From the NCBI GenBank assembly GCA_049423065.1, contig JBMSQB010000002.1:62001-126000 (forward strand): a stretch of DNA of 64,000 nucleotides, in the 5' to 3' direction. Position 1 is the stretch's first letter. Every line of letters starts with the position of its first letter. The notes beneath the pieces were generated by a model. It did no database searches. It saw only the letters and a list, made by a program, of their open reading frames with translations, and was not told the DNA's origin. Shown here piece after piece: positions 34,813 through 43,269 of this stretch. A program made the translations under genes and the position numbers. The DNA comes from SYIM01 sp041182885 (GTDB lineage: Bacteria; Pseudomonadota; Gammaproteobacteria; Burkholderiales; Burkholderiaceae_E).

Positions 34813-35580
34813 ATGAATTCAAGCGCGACGGAAAAATTCGCTCCGCTCTTCCTGCTGATCGCCATCATCGCGATCTGGCAGGCCGTCTGTTCGCTCTTCA
34901 ATGTCTCCGAGTTCATCTTCCCCAGCCCGATCCAGATCGTGTACGCGCTCTTCGATCTGTGGGGCGCCATCATGGGACACGCCTGGCGCACGTTCTGGAC
35001 CACCATGGTGGGCTTCGGTATCTCGATTGCGGTGGGTGTGGTGCTGGGTTTCATCATCGGGTCGTCGCGCTTTGCCTACGCAGCCATGTACCCGCTCATG
35101 ACCGCTTTCAACGCCTTGCCTAAGGCGGCCTTCGTGCCCATTCTGGTGGTCTGGTTCGGTATCGGGATCGGGCCGGCCATCCTCACCGCATTCCTGATCT
35201 CGTTTTTCCCGATCATGGTCAATATCGCCACGGGCCTTGCCACGCTCGAGCCCGAGCTTGAAGACGTGCTCCGCGTGCTGGGCGCCCGGCGGCTCGACGT
35301 CCTCATCAAGGTCGGTTTGCCACGCACCATGCCCTATTTCTTCGCCTCGCTGAAGGTCGCCATCACGCTCGCCTTCGTAGGCACGACCGTGTCCGAAATG
35401 AGCGCATCGAACGAGGGTATCGGCTACCTGCTCATCTCCGCGGGATCGGCCATGAAAATGCCGCTCGCGTTCGCGGGCCTCCTCGTGGTTGCCGTGATGG
35501 CCATGGCCATGTATGAATTCTTCTCATACATCGAGCGGCACACCACAGCCTGGGCACATCGGGGCCAGGGCGCGCACTGA
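34813..35580 (+). CDS. ABC transporter permease, SsuC/TauC type
   Basis: This 255-residue membrane protein has six helices and the inner-membrane coupling loop around GARRLDVLIKVGLPRTMPY. It completes the three-gene importer. The next operon begins 47 bp downstream on the same strand. Confidence 0.92.
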   Translation: MNSSATEKFAPLFLLIAIIAIWQAVCSLFNVSEFIFPSPIQIVYALFDLWGAIMGHAWRTFWTTMVGFGISIAVGVVLGFIIGSSRFAYAAMYPLMTAFNALPKAAFVPILVVWFGIGIGPAILTAFLISFFPIMVNIATGLATLEPELEDVLRVLGARRLDVLIKVGLPRTMPYFFASLKVAITLAFVGTTVSEMSASNEGIGYLLISAGSAMKMPLAFAGLLVVAVMAMAMYEFFSYIERHTTAWAHRGQGAH

Positions 35581-35627
35581 GCGCGGCAACAGTCAGCCCC
35601 GTTCACCCCACTGCCCCCGCAGCACCG

Positions 35628-37166
35628 ATGAGCCCGCGTCTCGAGCTTCGGGCAATCACCAAACGCTGGCCCTCGGTGACCGCCAACGATGCGGTGAGCC
35701 TTGAGGTCATGCCGGGCGAGATTCACGCCCTCCTGGGCGAAAACGGTGCGGGCAAATCCACGTTGATGAAAATTCTCTACGGCGTCATCCAGGCCGACGC
35801 CGGCGAGATCATCTGGGGTGGGCAGACGGTGCGCATTGCCAGCCCGGCCGAGGCGCGTCGGCTGGGCATCGGCATGGTGTTTCAGCATTTTTCACTGTTC
35901 GAGACCCTCACCGTGGTCGAGAACATCGCGCTCGGGCTCGGCGATGGGTCGGCGCTCGACGAACTGTCACAACGCATCGCCGTCATTTCCGAGCGCTATG
36001 GCCTGCCGATCGACCCGCGTCGAACCGTACACGCGTTATCGGTCGGCGAGCGCCAACGCGTGGAAATCGTGCGCTGCCTGCTCCAGAAGCCCGAGCTTCT
36101 GATCATGGACGAGCCCACCTCGGTGCTCTCCCCCCAGGCGATCGAGAACCTGTTCGGCATGCTTCGCGCCATCGCGGCCGAAGGCTGCAGCGTGCTCTAC
36201 ATCAGCCACAAGCTCGACGAGATCCGGACGCTCTGTCACCGCGCCACTGTGCTGCGCGGCGGCAAGGTGAGCGCGCGCTGCACGCCGGCCGAAGAAACGC
36301 ATGAGTCGCTCGCCAGAATGATGATCGGCGGCAACCTGCCCGAAGTCACCCGGCGCGTGGCGCCCGAGGCCAGTCCGGTACGGCTCGAGATTTCCAGGCT
36401 CACCATGCCGCCCGATGACCCGTTCGGCACTGCCCTCGATGGCATCAGCCTGCAGGTGCGTTCGGGCGAGATCGTCGGCATCGCTGGCGTATCGGGAAAC
36501 GGTCAGCAGGAACTCATCGAGTTGTTGTCGGGCGAGCGGCTCGCCACGCACGGCGACACCATCCTGATCGAGCAGCAGCCAGCCGGGCGCCTGGGGGTAG
36601 CGCGTCGCCGCGCGCTTGGTCTCGCCACCATTGTCGAGGAACGCCTGGGCCGGGGCGCGGTGCCGGCTCTGAGCCTGGTTGACAATGCGCTGCTCACCGC
36701 ACGCGGCACCATGCTGCGCGGCGCTTTCATCGATCGTCGCGCACTCGGCGCTTTTGCGCGACAGTGCATCGAGCGCTTCGCCGTACGGTGCCGCAACGAA
36801 CACTCACCGGCCCGTTCACTGTCGGGCGGCAATCTTCAGCGCTTTATCGTGGGTCGTGAAGTGCTCCAGAACCCACGGGTGCTGGTGGTTGCGCAACCGA
36901 CCTGGGGCGTTGACGTGGGCGCTGCCGCCTTCATCCGCCAGTCGCTGATCGACCTGCGCGATGCGGGCTGTGCCATCCTCGTGGTATCCGAAGACCTCGA
37001 TGAGCTCTTCGAGGTCTCGGACCGGATCGCGGTGCTGGCCGGCGGCCGGCTCTCAACGGCACATCCAGCTGCCGACCTCGATGCCGGCGCGATCGGTGTG
37101 ATGATGGGCGCGGGGGCGCGCGGCGCCGACCAATACGTTACCCAGGCAGACAGCCATGCGGTTTAG
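35628..37166 (+). CDS. BMP/nucleoside-type ABC transporter ATPase (double domain)
   Basis: This 512-residue protein has two ATPase domains, as in sugar and nucleoside importers of the YufO/NupO type. Domain 1 has GENGAGKST, LSVGERQRVEI and LLIMDEPTSVL. Domain 2 has degenerate motifs (GVSGNGQQEL in place of Walker A, then LSGGNLQRF), so it is probably catalytically weak, as usual for this group. It overlaps the first permease gene by 11 bp. Confidence 0.92.
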   Translation: MSPRLELRAITKRWPSVTANDAVSLEVMPGEIHALLGENGAGKSTLMKILYGVIQADAGEIIWGGQTVRIASPAEARRLGIGMVFQHFSLFETLTVVENIALGLGDGSALDELSQRIAVISERYGLPIDPRRTVHALSVGERQRVEIVRCLLQKPELLIMDEPTSVLSPQAIENLFGMLRAIAAEGCSVLYISHKLDEIRTLCHRATVLRGGKVSARCTPAEETHESLARMMIGGNLPEVTRRVAPEASPVRLEISRLTMPPDDPFGTALDGISLQVRSGEIVGIAGVSGNGQQELIELLSGERLATHGDTILIEQQPAGRLGVARRRALGLATIVEERLGRGAVPALSLVDNALLTARGTMLRGAFIDRRALGAFARQCIERFAVRCRNEHSPARSLSGGNLQRFIVGREVLQNPRVLVVAQPTWGVDVGAAAFIRQSLIDLRDAGCAILVVSEDLDELFEVSDRIAVLAGGRLSTAHPAADLDAGAIGVMMGAGARGADQYVTQADSHAV

Positions 37167-38241
37167 GCTCGAGCGGCGCACCGAGTCCTCGGCCGCGCTT
37201 CAGATCGGTGCACCACTGATCGCAGCCGCACTCACGCTGCTGTCAGGCTTTCTGATCTTCGCCGCGCTCGGAAAAGACCCGTTTCACGCCATGCGCGTGT
37301 TCTTTCTGTTTCCGCTCAAGGATCTTTACGGCGTCTCCGAGCTCCTCCTGAAGGCCGCCCCCCTGATGCTGATCGCGATCGGACTTGCAGTGGGCTTTCG
37401 CGCCAATGTCTGGAACATCGGTGCGGAGGGTCAGTACATTGCGGGGGCCATCGCCGCAAGCGGGGCCGCGCTCCTGCTCGACCGCACGGTCGACGCCGCC
37501 CTCCTCCTGCCGCTGCTCGCGCTCGCCGGCATGGCAGGCGGCATGGCATGGGCAGCCATCCCGGCCGCACTTCGCACCCGCTTCAATGCGAATGAAATAC
37601 TGGTGTCGCTGATGCTGGTCTATGTTGCAGAGCTCTTTGTCTCCTGGCTCGTGCACGGCCCCTGGCGCGATCCCGACGGCTTCAATTTTCCGCAGACGCG
37701 CATGTTCGACGACGCCGCGCTTCTTCCCGCCATGATCGAAGGCACACGGCTCACCCATGTGTTTGCGCTTGCGCTGGTGGCGCTCGCGGCGGGTCACCTC
37801 CTCATGCAGCGAAGCTTCGTGGGGTTTCAGCTGCGCGTCGCCGGCCAGGCGCCGGCCGCCGCCCGATACGCTGGCTTTTCGGCCTCTCGTACGGTCTGGA
37901 TCGGCATGCTGGCGGGGGGCGCCATGGCCGGACTGGCCGGCATGGCCGAAGTGGCGGGCGCCATGGGCCAGCTCACGCCCAAGGTGGGCGTGGGCTATGG
38001 CTTTGCCGCCATCATCGTGGCGTTTGTGGGACGACTCCATGCGTTCGGGATTTTTCTTGCGAGCCTCCTCATGGCGCTGATGGTGCTGGGGGGTGAACAG
38101 TCCCAGCAATACCTCGCGCTGCCCTCGTCGGTTGCCAAGGTGTTTCAGGGCATGCTGCTGTTCTATCTTCTGGGCACGGATCTGTTCACGCAGTACCGGC
38201 TGGTTGCAGCCAGGCGGGGCGATTCGGGCGGGGGCCTCTGA
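37156..38241 (+). CDS. BMP/nucleoside-type ABC transporter permease 1
   Basis: This 361-residue permease has about nine to ten hydrophobic helices and the family segment GFRANVWNIGAEGQYIAGAI. It pairs with the next permease to form the channel. Its last base is the first base of permease 2. Confidence 0.92.
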   Translation: MRFRLERRTESSAALQIGAPLIAAALTLLSGFLIFAALGKDPFHAMRVFFLFPLKDLYGVSELLLKAAPLMLIAIGLAVGFRANVWNIGAEGQYIAGAIAASGAALLLDRTVDAALLLPLLALAGMAGGMAWAAIPAALRTRFNANEILVSLMLVYVAELFVSWLVHGPWRDPDGFNFPQTRMFDDAALLPAMIEGTRLTHVFALALVALAAGHLLMQRSFVGFQLRVAGQAPAAARYAGFSASRTVWIGMLAGGAMAGLAGMAEVAGAMGQLTPKVGVGYGFAAIIVAFVGRLHAFGIFLASLLMALMVLGGEQSQQYLALPSSVAKVFQGMLLFYLLGTDLFTQYRLVAARRGDSGGGL

Positions 38242-39176
38242 TGGATGTCACAACCCTCGCGGCTGCAATCATTTCAGCGGCAATCGTCGCCGGCACGCCC
38301 ATGCTCATCGCGGCGCTCGGCCTCCTCATCAACGAGCGCTCAGGCGTACTCAACCTGGGCGCCGAAGGCCTGATGGCGCTCGGCGCGCTCGCGGGCTTTG
38401 CGGCCGCCCATCACTCGGGCAGCGCCTCCGCCGCGGTCGCAGCCGGGGCGATGGCGGGCGCCGCGGCGGCGCTGCTCTTTGCGGTGCTGACGCTCACCCT
38501 GCTCGCCAACCAGGTTGCCTCCGGCCTTGCACTCTCGCTCTTCGGCATCGGGCTCTCGGCCTTTGCGGGCAAGCCCTATGAGTCGCTGTCACTGGCCGCC
38601 GTGCCGGTCTGGGCGATTCCGGTCCTGTCGGATATCCCGCTCCTCGGCCCGGCGCTCTTTCGCCATCAGCCGATGGTCTATCTGTCGTGGCTGCTGCTGG
38701 CTGCGGTGGCCTGGTTTCTGCACCGCTCGCGCGCCGGGCTCGTGCTCCGCGCAGTGGGCGAGTCGCCCGCAGTGGCGCACGAGGCCGGTTACCCGGTGAT
38801 CCGGATCCGCTACGGGGCAGTGCTCGCGGGTGGCGCCTTGTGCGGCATGGGCGGGAGCTTCCTTTCGGTGTTTCATACCCCGCTCTGGGCTGAAGGCATG
38901 GTGGCAGGACGGGGCTGGATCGCGCTCGCCCTGGTGGTCTTTGCCACCTGGCGCCCGCTGCGGGTGGCGCTGGGCGCCTGGCTATTCGGCGGCATGCTGA
39001 TCGCGCAGATGTTCGTGCAGGGATCCGGACTCCAATGGGATATCCCTGCACAATGGCTGTCCGCGCTCCCTTACCTTGCCACCATTGTGGTTCTGGTACT
39101 GATCTCGCGACGGCCGGAACTGATCCGGCTAAACTCCCCGGTCTCGCTTGGCCAGCCCTGGCGACCCGACCACTAG
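38241..39176 (+). CDS. BMP/nucleoside-type ABC transporter permease 2
   Basis: This 311-residue second permease has LLINERSGVLNLGAEGLMALG, the hallmark of the YufQ/NupQ group. It starts with ATG overlapping the previous stop by one base, showing tight coupling. The binding-protein gene follows after 31 bp. Confidence 0.92.
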   Translation: MDVTTLAAAIISAAIVAGTPMLIAALGLLINERSGVLNLGAEGLMALGALAGFAAAHHSGSASAAVAAGAMAGAAAALLFAVLTLTLLANQVASGLALSLFGIGLSAFAGKPYESLSLAAVPVWAIPVLSDIPLLGPALFRHQPMVYLSWLLLAAVAWFLHRSRAGLVLRAVGESPAVAHEAGYPVIRIRYGAVLAGGALCGMGGSFLSVFHTPLWAEGMVAGRGWIALALVVFATWRPLRVALGAWLFGGMLIAQMFVQGSGLQWDIPAQWLSALPYLATIVVLVLISRRPELIRLNSPVSLGQPWRPDH

Positions 39177-39207
39177 CCCTCCCCCTTATGTGACAAGGAG
39201 CCCGACC

Positions 39208-40290
39208 ATGACCCAACGCCGTGCTTTCCTCTCCGCCACCGCAGGCACCGGCCTGCTCGCCGCCTCTGGCCTTGCCTTCGGGCAGGCGCCTGTCAAGGCA
39301 GGTTTTGTGTATGTCAGCCCGATCGGCGATGCCGGCTGGACCTTCCAGCACGACACCGGCCGCAAGCAGATGGAGCAGGCCCTCAAGGGCAAGGTTGAAA
39401 CGCGCTTCATCGAGAGCGTGCCTGAAGGGGCCGACGCCGAGCGTGTCATCCGCGAGCTCGCGCAAAGCGGCCATCAGGTGGTCTTCGCAACCAGCTTCGG
39501 CTACATGAACTACATGGAGCGCGTGGCCAAGCAGTTCCCCAAGGTCGCGTTCGTGCACGCCACGGGCTACAAGACCGGCCCCAACATGGGCATCTACAAC
39601 GCGCGTTTCTACGAAGGCCGCTACCTCACCGGCATCGTTGCCGGTCACATGTCGCGCTCAAATGTGCTGGGCTATGTCGCGGCCTTCCCCATCCCCGAGG
39701 TCCTGCAGGGCATCAACGCCTTCACGCGCGGCGCGCGCAGCGTCAACCCCAAGGTCGAAGTGCGGGTGATCTGGGTCAACTCCTGGTACGACCCGGGCAA
39801 GGAAGGCGACGCGGCCAACACGCTTCTGTCGCAAGGCGCTGATGTGGTCACGCATCACACCGATTCCACGGCGGTGGTTCAGGCCGCCGAGAAGGCCGGC
39901 AAATACGCCATCGGCTACCACTCCGACATGTCCAAGTACGGCGCCAAGGCGCACCTCACCGCCGCCACGCACCACTGGGGCGAGTACTACACCCGCACCA
40001 TGAACGAGGTGCTGGCTGGCAACTGGAAGCCAGGCAGCATCTGGGGCGGCTACAAGGAGGGCATGGTCAAGCTCGCGCCCATCAATCCCGCAGTGCCCGC
40101 CGAGGTTCGCAGTGCCATCGCGAAACTCGAGGCCGGTCTCACGGCAGGCAGCTTCCACCCGTTCACCGGTCCGGTCATCGACCAGGATGGCAAGGAGCGC
40201 GTGGCCGCAGGCAAGGTGATGGGCGACGACGAACTGGGCAAGATGGACTACTACGTCCAGGGTGTTGCCAGCCGACTGCCGAAAAAATAA
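39208..40290 (+). CDS. BMP-family periplasmic binding protein
   Basis: This 360-residue protein is of the basic membrane protein (PnrA-like) family, which binds nucleosides, purines or related compounds. The N-terminus QRRAFLSATAGTGLLAASG is a twin-arginine signal, so it may be exported folded. AAGGAG lies upstream of ATG 39208. The mature start VKAGFVYVSPIGDAGWTFQH is family-typical. It ends the import genes of the operon. Confidence 0.9.
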   Translation: MTQRRAFLSATAGTGLLAASGLAFGQAPVKAGFVYVSPIGDAGWTFQHDTGRKQMEQALKGKVETRFIESVPEGADAERVIRELAQSGHQVVFATSFGYMNYMERVAKQFPKVAFVHATGYKTGPNMGIYNARFYEGRYLTGIVAGHMSRSNVLGYVAAFPIPEVLQGINAFTRGARSVNPKVEVRVIWVNSWYDPGKEGDAANTLLSQGADVVTHHTDSTAVVQAAEKAGKYAIGYHSDMSKYGAKAHLTAATHHWGEYYTRTMNEVLAGNWKPGSIWGGYKEGMVKLAPINPAVPAEVRSAIAKLEAGLTAGSFHPFTGPVIDQDGKERVAAGKVMGDDELGKMDYYVQGVASRLPKK

Positions 40291-40842
40291 ATGGGTCTTC
40301 GACTCACGGCCATCGCCACCCGGACCGGCGATGACGGCAGCACCGGATTGGGTGACGGCAGTCGCACGTCGAAGAACAGCCTTCGTATCGCCGCCATTGG
40401 CGATGTCGATGAACTGAACTCGACGCTGGGGCTGCTGCTCACCGAACCCATGCCCACGGAATTGCGCGAGGCGCTTCTCGGCGTGCAGCACGATCTGTTC
40501 GATCTGGGCGGCGAACTCGCCATTCCGGGCTATGACAATCTGGCCGAAACCCAGGTTGCCCGGCTCGACTCACTGCTTGAGCACTACAACGCGCAGCTGC
40601 CGCGGCTCGCGGAGTTCATTCTCCCCGGGGGCTCGAGAGCGGCGGCGCTTGCCCATGTCACGCGAACCGTGTGCCGACGCGCCGAGCGCGCCCTGGTCGC
40701 ATTAGGCGAACACGAGGCGGTGCGGCCGGCGCTTCGCCAGTATCTGAACCGCCTGTCCGATCTGATGTTTGTGCTCGCGCGCGTGCTGAACCGCCACGCA
40801 GGGGGCACCGACGTGCTGTGGCAGCAGGGCCGCAACAAGTAG
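40291..40842 (+). CDS. Cob(I)alamin adenosyltransferase, PduO type
   Basis: This 183-residue enzyme transfers the adenosyl group of ATP to cob(I)alamin to make coenzyme B12. It has the N-terminal TRTGDDGSTGLGDGSR ATP-binding motif, and later GGSRAAALAHVTRTVCRRAER and LNRLSDLMFVLAR. Its ATG follows the BMP gene stop with no gap (TAA-ATG), so it is cotranscribed with the importer. A functional link is not evident. Confidence 0.93.
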   Translation: MGLRLTAIATRTGDDGSTGLGDGSRTSKNSLRIAAIGDVDELNSTLGLLLTEPMPTELREALLGVQHDLFDLGGELAIPGYDNLAETQVARLDSLLEHYNAQLPRLAEFILPGGSRAAALAHVTRTVCRRAERALVALGEHEAVRPALRQYLNRLSDLMFVLARVLNRHAGGTDVLWQQGRNK

Positions 40843-40858
40843 CGCACTCCCCACCGGC

Positions 40859-41923
40859 TCAGTCGCCATTGGCCACGCGGCGAGCCCGCACGCCTTCTGC
40901 CAGTGTCTCGAGCACTCCAATGCTCTCCTCCCATCCGATGCAGCCATCGGTGATGCTCTGCCCGTAAACCAGCGGCTGCCCGGGCCGCAGATCCTGACGG
41001 CCAGCCACGAGATGGCTCTCGACCATCACGCCGAAGACCCGCGAATCGCCCGCCGCGATCTGCGCGGCAATGCTCGCGGCAACGCCCACCTGGTTCTCGG
41101 GCTTCTTCTGGCTGTTGCCGTGGCTGCAGTCGATCATCAGCCGGCAAGCGAGCGCCGCCGCCGCCGCTTCCTTGCATGCGGCATCAAGACTCGCCGCATC
41201 GTAGTTGGGCTGCTTGCCGCCGCGCAAAATCACATGGCAGTCTTCATTGCCGTTGGTGGCCACGATCGCCGAGTAGCCGCCTTTGGTGACCGACAGGAAA
41301 TGGTGCGGCTGCGAGGCGGCCTTGATCGCATCGAGCGCGATCCGCAAGTTGCCGTCTGTGCCGTTCTTGAAACCCACCGGACAGGACAGCCCCGAGGCGA
41401 GCTCGCGATGCACCTGCGACTCGGTGGTGCGGGCACCGATCGCGCCCCAGGCAATCAGGTCTGCGAAGTACTGCGGCGAGATCATGTCGAGAAACTCGGA
41501 GCCCGCGGGCAGCCCGATCCGGTTGATATCGAGCAACAGCTCGCGCGCGCGACGCAGCCCCTCGTTGATGTCGAAACTGTTGTCGAGGGTGGGGTCGTTG
41601 ATCAGGCCCTTCCAGCCCACGGTGGTGCGGGGCTTCTCGAAATACACCCGCATCACGATCTCGAGGTCTCGGGCGAGCCGCGAGCGCTCGGCCACCAGTC
41701 GGCTCGCATACTCCCGTGCCGCCTTCGGATCATGGATGGAGCATGGCCCGATGATGACCAGCAACCGGTCATCCATGCCGTGCAGAATCCGGTGTATCGC
41801 CTGCCTGGAACCCGCCACCACCTGGGCGGTGCTGTCATCAAGCGGATACTCGCGCAGCAAATGAGCGGGAGGGGACAACTCGCGGTAGCCGCGGATCCGG
41901 GTGTCATCGGTGGTGACGCTCAT
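40859..41923 (-). CDS. aroG: 3-deoxy-7-phosphoheptulonate synthase (DAHP synthase, type I)
   Basis: This 354-residue enzyme condenses PEP and erythrose 4-phosphate, the first step of aromatic amino acid synthesis. Motifs include VIIGPCSIHDPKAA, RTTVGWKGLINDP and SVTKGGYSAIVATNGNEDCH. It resembles the AroF/AroG/AroH family, which is feedback-inhibited by Phe, Tyr or Trp. Upstream lies a transcription attenuator with a Phe/Tyr-rich leader peptide, which points to control by those amino acids. Confidence 0.95.
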   Translation of the reverse strand: MSVTTDDTRIRGYRELSPPAHLLREYPLDDSTAQVVAGSRQAIHRILHGMDDRLLVIIGPCSIHDPKAAREYASRLVAERSRLARDLEIVMRVYFEKPRTTVGWKGLINDPTLDNSFDINEGLRRARELLLDINRIGLPAGSEFLDMISPQYFADLIAWGAIGARTTESQVHRELASGLSCPVGFKNGTDGNLRIALDAIKAASQPHHFLSVTKGGYSAIVATNGNEDCHVILRGGKQPNYDAASLDAACKEAAAAALACRLMIDCSHGNSQKKPENQVGVAASIAAQIAAGDSRVFGVMVESHLVAGRQDLRPGQPLVYGQSITDGCIGWEESIGVLETLAEGVRARRVANGD

Positions 41924-41981
41924 GGTGCTCGACTCCAGTCAACAGAAAACAGGACATGGCCCGCTGCGACACGGGCGCCGG

Positions 41982-42016
41982 AAAAACAAAAACCGCCGGG
42001 GGTTGAGGCCGGCGGT
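41982..42016 (-). terminator. Attenuator terminator upstream of aroG
   Basis: On the minus strand ACCGCCGG (42016-42009) and CCGGCGGT (41999-41992) form a perfect 8-bp stem around a nine-base loop, followed directly by TTTTTGTTTTT without the first T shared. It lies 58 bp before the aroG ATG and after a short leader gene, so it is an intrinsic terminator placed to control read-through. Confidence 0.85.
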
Positions 42017-42079
42017 CTTTGTCGGGTGGGATTCGTGTCAGCTGCGAACGCGCTCCCGACTCAGTCCGCCGGCAGGCGG
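42007..42079 (-). promoter_or_regulatory. Alternative stems of the aroG attenuator
   Basis: Four segments can be drawn. Segment 1 (42079-42075, CCGCC) pairs with segment 2 (42070-42066, GGCGG). Segment 2, extended to GCCGGCGG (42073-42066), is an exact complement of CCGCCGGC within segment 3 (42015-42008), giving an 8-bp antiterminator. Segment 3 alternatively forms the terminator with segment 4. Segment 1 lies directly behind the last Phe codon of the leader peptide, so a ribosome stalled on Phe/Tyr codons would free segment 2 for antitermination. Confidence 0.75.
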
Positions 42080-42127
42080 AAAGCCGAAAAACGAATAAAA
42101 CTCAAAGTAGCGGATCGCTGTGCACAT
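42038..42127 (-). CDS. aroG leader peptide rich in Phe and Tyr
   Basis: This 29-codon frame encodes a peptide with the run RYFEFYSFFGF near residues 6-16: five Phe and two Tyr codons in 11 (TAC, TTT, TTT, TAT, TTT, TTC, TTT), followed by FPP sequence ending in RVRS. GAGGG lies just before the ATG at 42127. The stop is 22 bp before the terminator stem. The composition, position and downstream alternative stems are those of a classic amino acid attenuator. It is shorter than the 60-codon cutoff of many ORF lists. Confidence 0.8.
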   Translation of the reverse strand: MCTAIRYFEFYSFFGFPPAGGLSRERVRS

Positions 42128-42134
42128 GCCCTCG

Positions 42135-42164
42135 AGTGTAGCCGCAGCCCGTACCGCGCTGCAA
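42135..42164 (-). promoter_or_regulatory. Candidate aroG leader promoter
   Basis: On the minus strand TTGCAG (42164-42159) and TACACT (42140-42135) are 18 bp apart. Transcription from it would start almost at the leader peptide ATG, so the leader would have little or no 5' untranslated region. A promoter further up cannot be excluded. Confidence 0.45.
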
Positions 42165-42234
42165 GCCGGCGCGGGTTCCGGTCTGCTAGCATCCGACGCC
42201 GTTTCCCTGCCCGATGTGCGTTCACGGAGCCGAC

Positions 42235-43269
42235 ATGTCCAGCCCCGACCCCGAAGCGACCCTGCTCGCCCTCTATCGAACGATGGCGCGCATCCGCGCC
42301 TTTGAAGACGCAGCCGAAATCGCCAGTCGCGGCGGCCTGGCGGCCTGGGGGCCGCAGACCGACCAGGCGGCTGGCGGCGTGCCCGCGCAGGTGCGTGGCC
42401 CCCTGCACCTGTCCACCGGTCAGGAGGCTGTGCCTGCCGGCGTGTGCGCGCACCTGAAGGCTGATGACCCGATCACCTCCACCCATCGGGGGCATGGTCA
42501 CACCCTTGCCAAGGGCGCCGACCTCACCCGGATGATGATGGAGCTCTTCGGCAAGGCGGGCGGTTTCTGCGGCGGCCGCGGCGGCTCCATGCACATCGCC
42601 GACTTCTCGGTGGGCATGCTGGGCGCCAACGGCGTGGTTGCAGCGAGTATCCCGATCGCGGTCGGTGCGGCGCACGCCATCCGGCTGCAAGGCCGCCCCG
42701 CAATCGCCACGGCGTTCTTTGGTGACGGTGCCATCAACCGGGGGCCGTTCGCGGAAAGTCTCAACTGGGCGGCTGCCTACCATCTGCCCCTGCTCTTCGT
42801 GTGCGAAGACAACCAGTGGTCGGCCACCACACGTACTGACACGCTGTCTGCCGGAGGGGGCGCAGCCGCCAGAGCCCGGGCCTACGGCATCGAGGCGGTG
42901 GAGGTCGACGGCAACGATGTCGAGGCGGTCCTTGCCTGTGCAGGGGAACTCGTCGCAAGGGTCAGGAACGAGGCACGGCCGGCGTTGCTCCACGCGCGCA
43001 CCTACCGCTTCAAGGGCCATGTCTCGGTGGACCCGGCTGCCTACCGCGACCCGGCCGAACTCGCGCGCGCGCTCGAGCGCGATCCGATCGCCCTGGCCCG
43101 CCGCCGGCTGGCCGAACTCGGGGTGGCGGGAACCACCATCACCGCAATCGACGACGAGGCGCGTGCCGAGGTCAAGACTGCGCTCGCCGCGGCTGCGGCC
43201 GCGCCCTGGCCGTCGGTGACCGCGGCCTTTGAAGAGATTCAGAGCACGGGAGCCGGGCAATGGCTGTGA
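42235..43269 (+). CDS. Thiamine-diphosphate dehydrogenase E1 alpha subunit (acetoin/pyruvate/branched-chain type)
   Basis: This 344-residue E1 alpha has the TPP motif from GDGAINRGPF to LFVCEDNQ and the GGRGGSMHIAD loop. ATG 42235 has CGGAG upstream; a longer start seven codons earlier is possible. It forms an alpha2beta2 enzyme with the next gene. The 2-oxoacid or acetoin substrate cannot be told by eye. A short insert (AAWGPQTDQAAGGVPAQV) near residue 40 is unusual. Confidence 0.88.
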   Translation: MSSPDPEATLLALYRTMARIRAFEDAAEIASRGGLAAWGPQTDQAAGGVPAQVRGPLHLSTGQEAVPAGVCAHLKADDPITSTHRGHGHTLAKGADLTRMMMELFGKAGGFCGGRGGSMHIADFSVGMLGANGVVAASIPIAVGAAHAIRLQGRPAIATAFFGDGAINRGPFAESLNWAAAYHLPLLFVCEDNQWSATTRTDTLSAGGGAAARARAYGIEAVEVDGNDVEAVLACAGELVARVRNEARPALLHARTYRFKGHVSVDPAAYRDPAELARALERDPIALARRRLAELGVAGTTITAIDDEARAEVKTALAAAAAAPWPSVTAAFEEIQSTGAGQWL

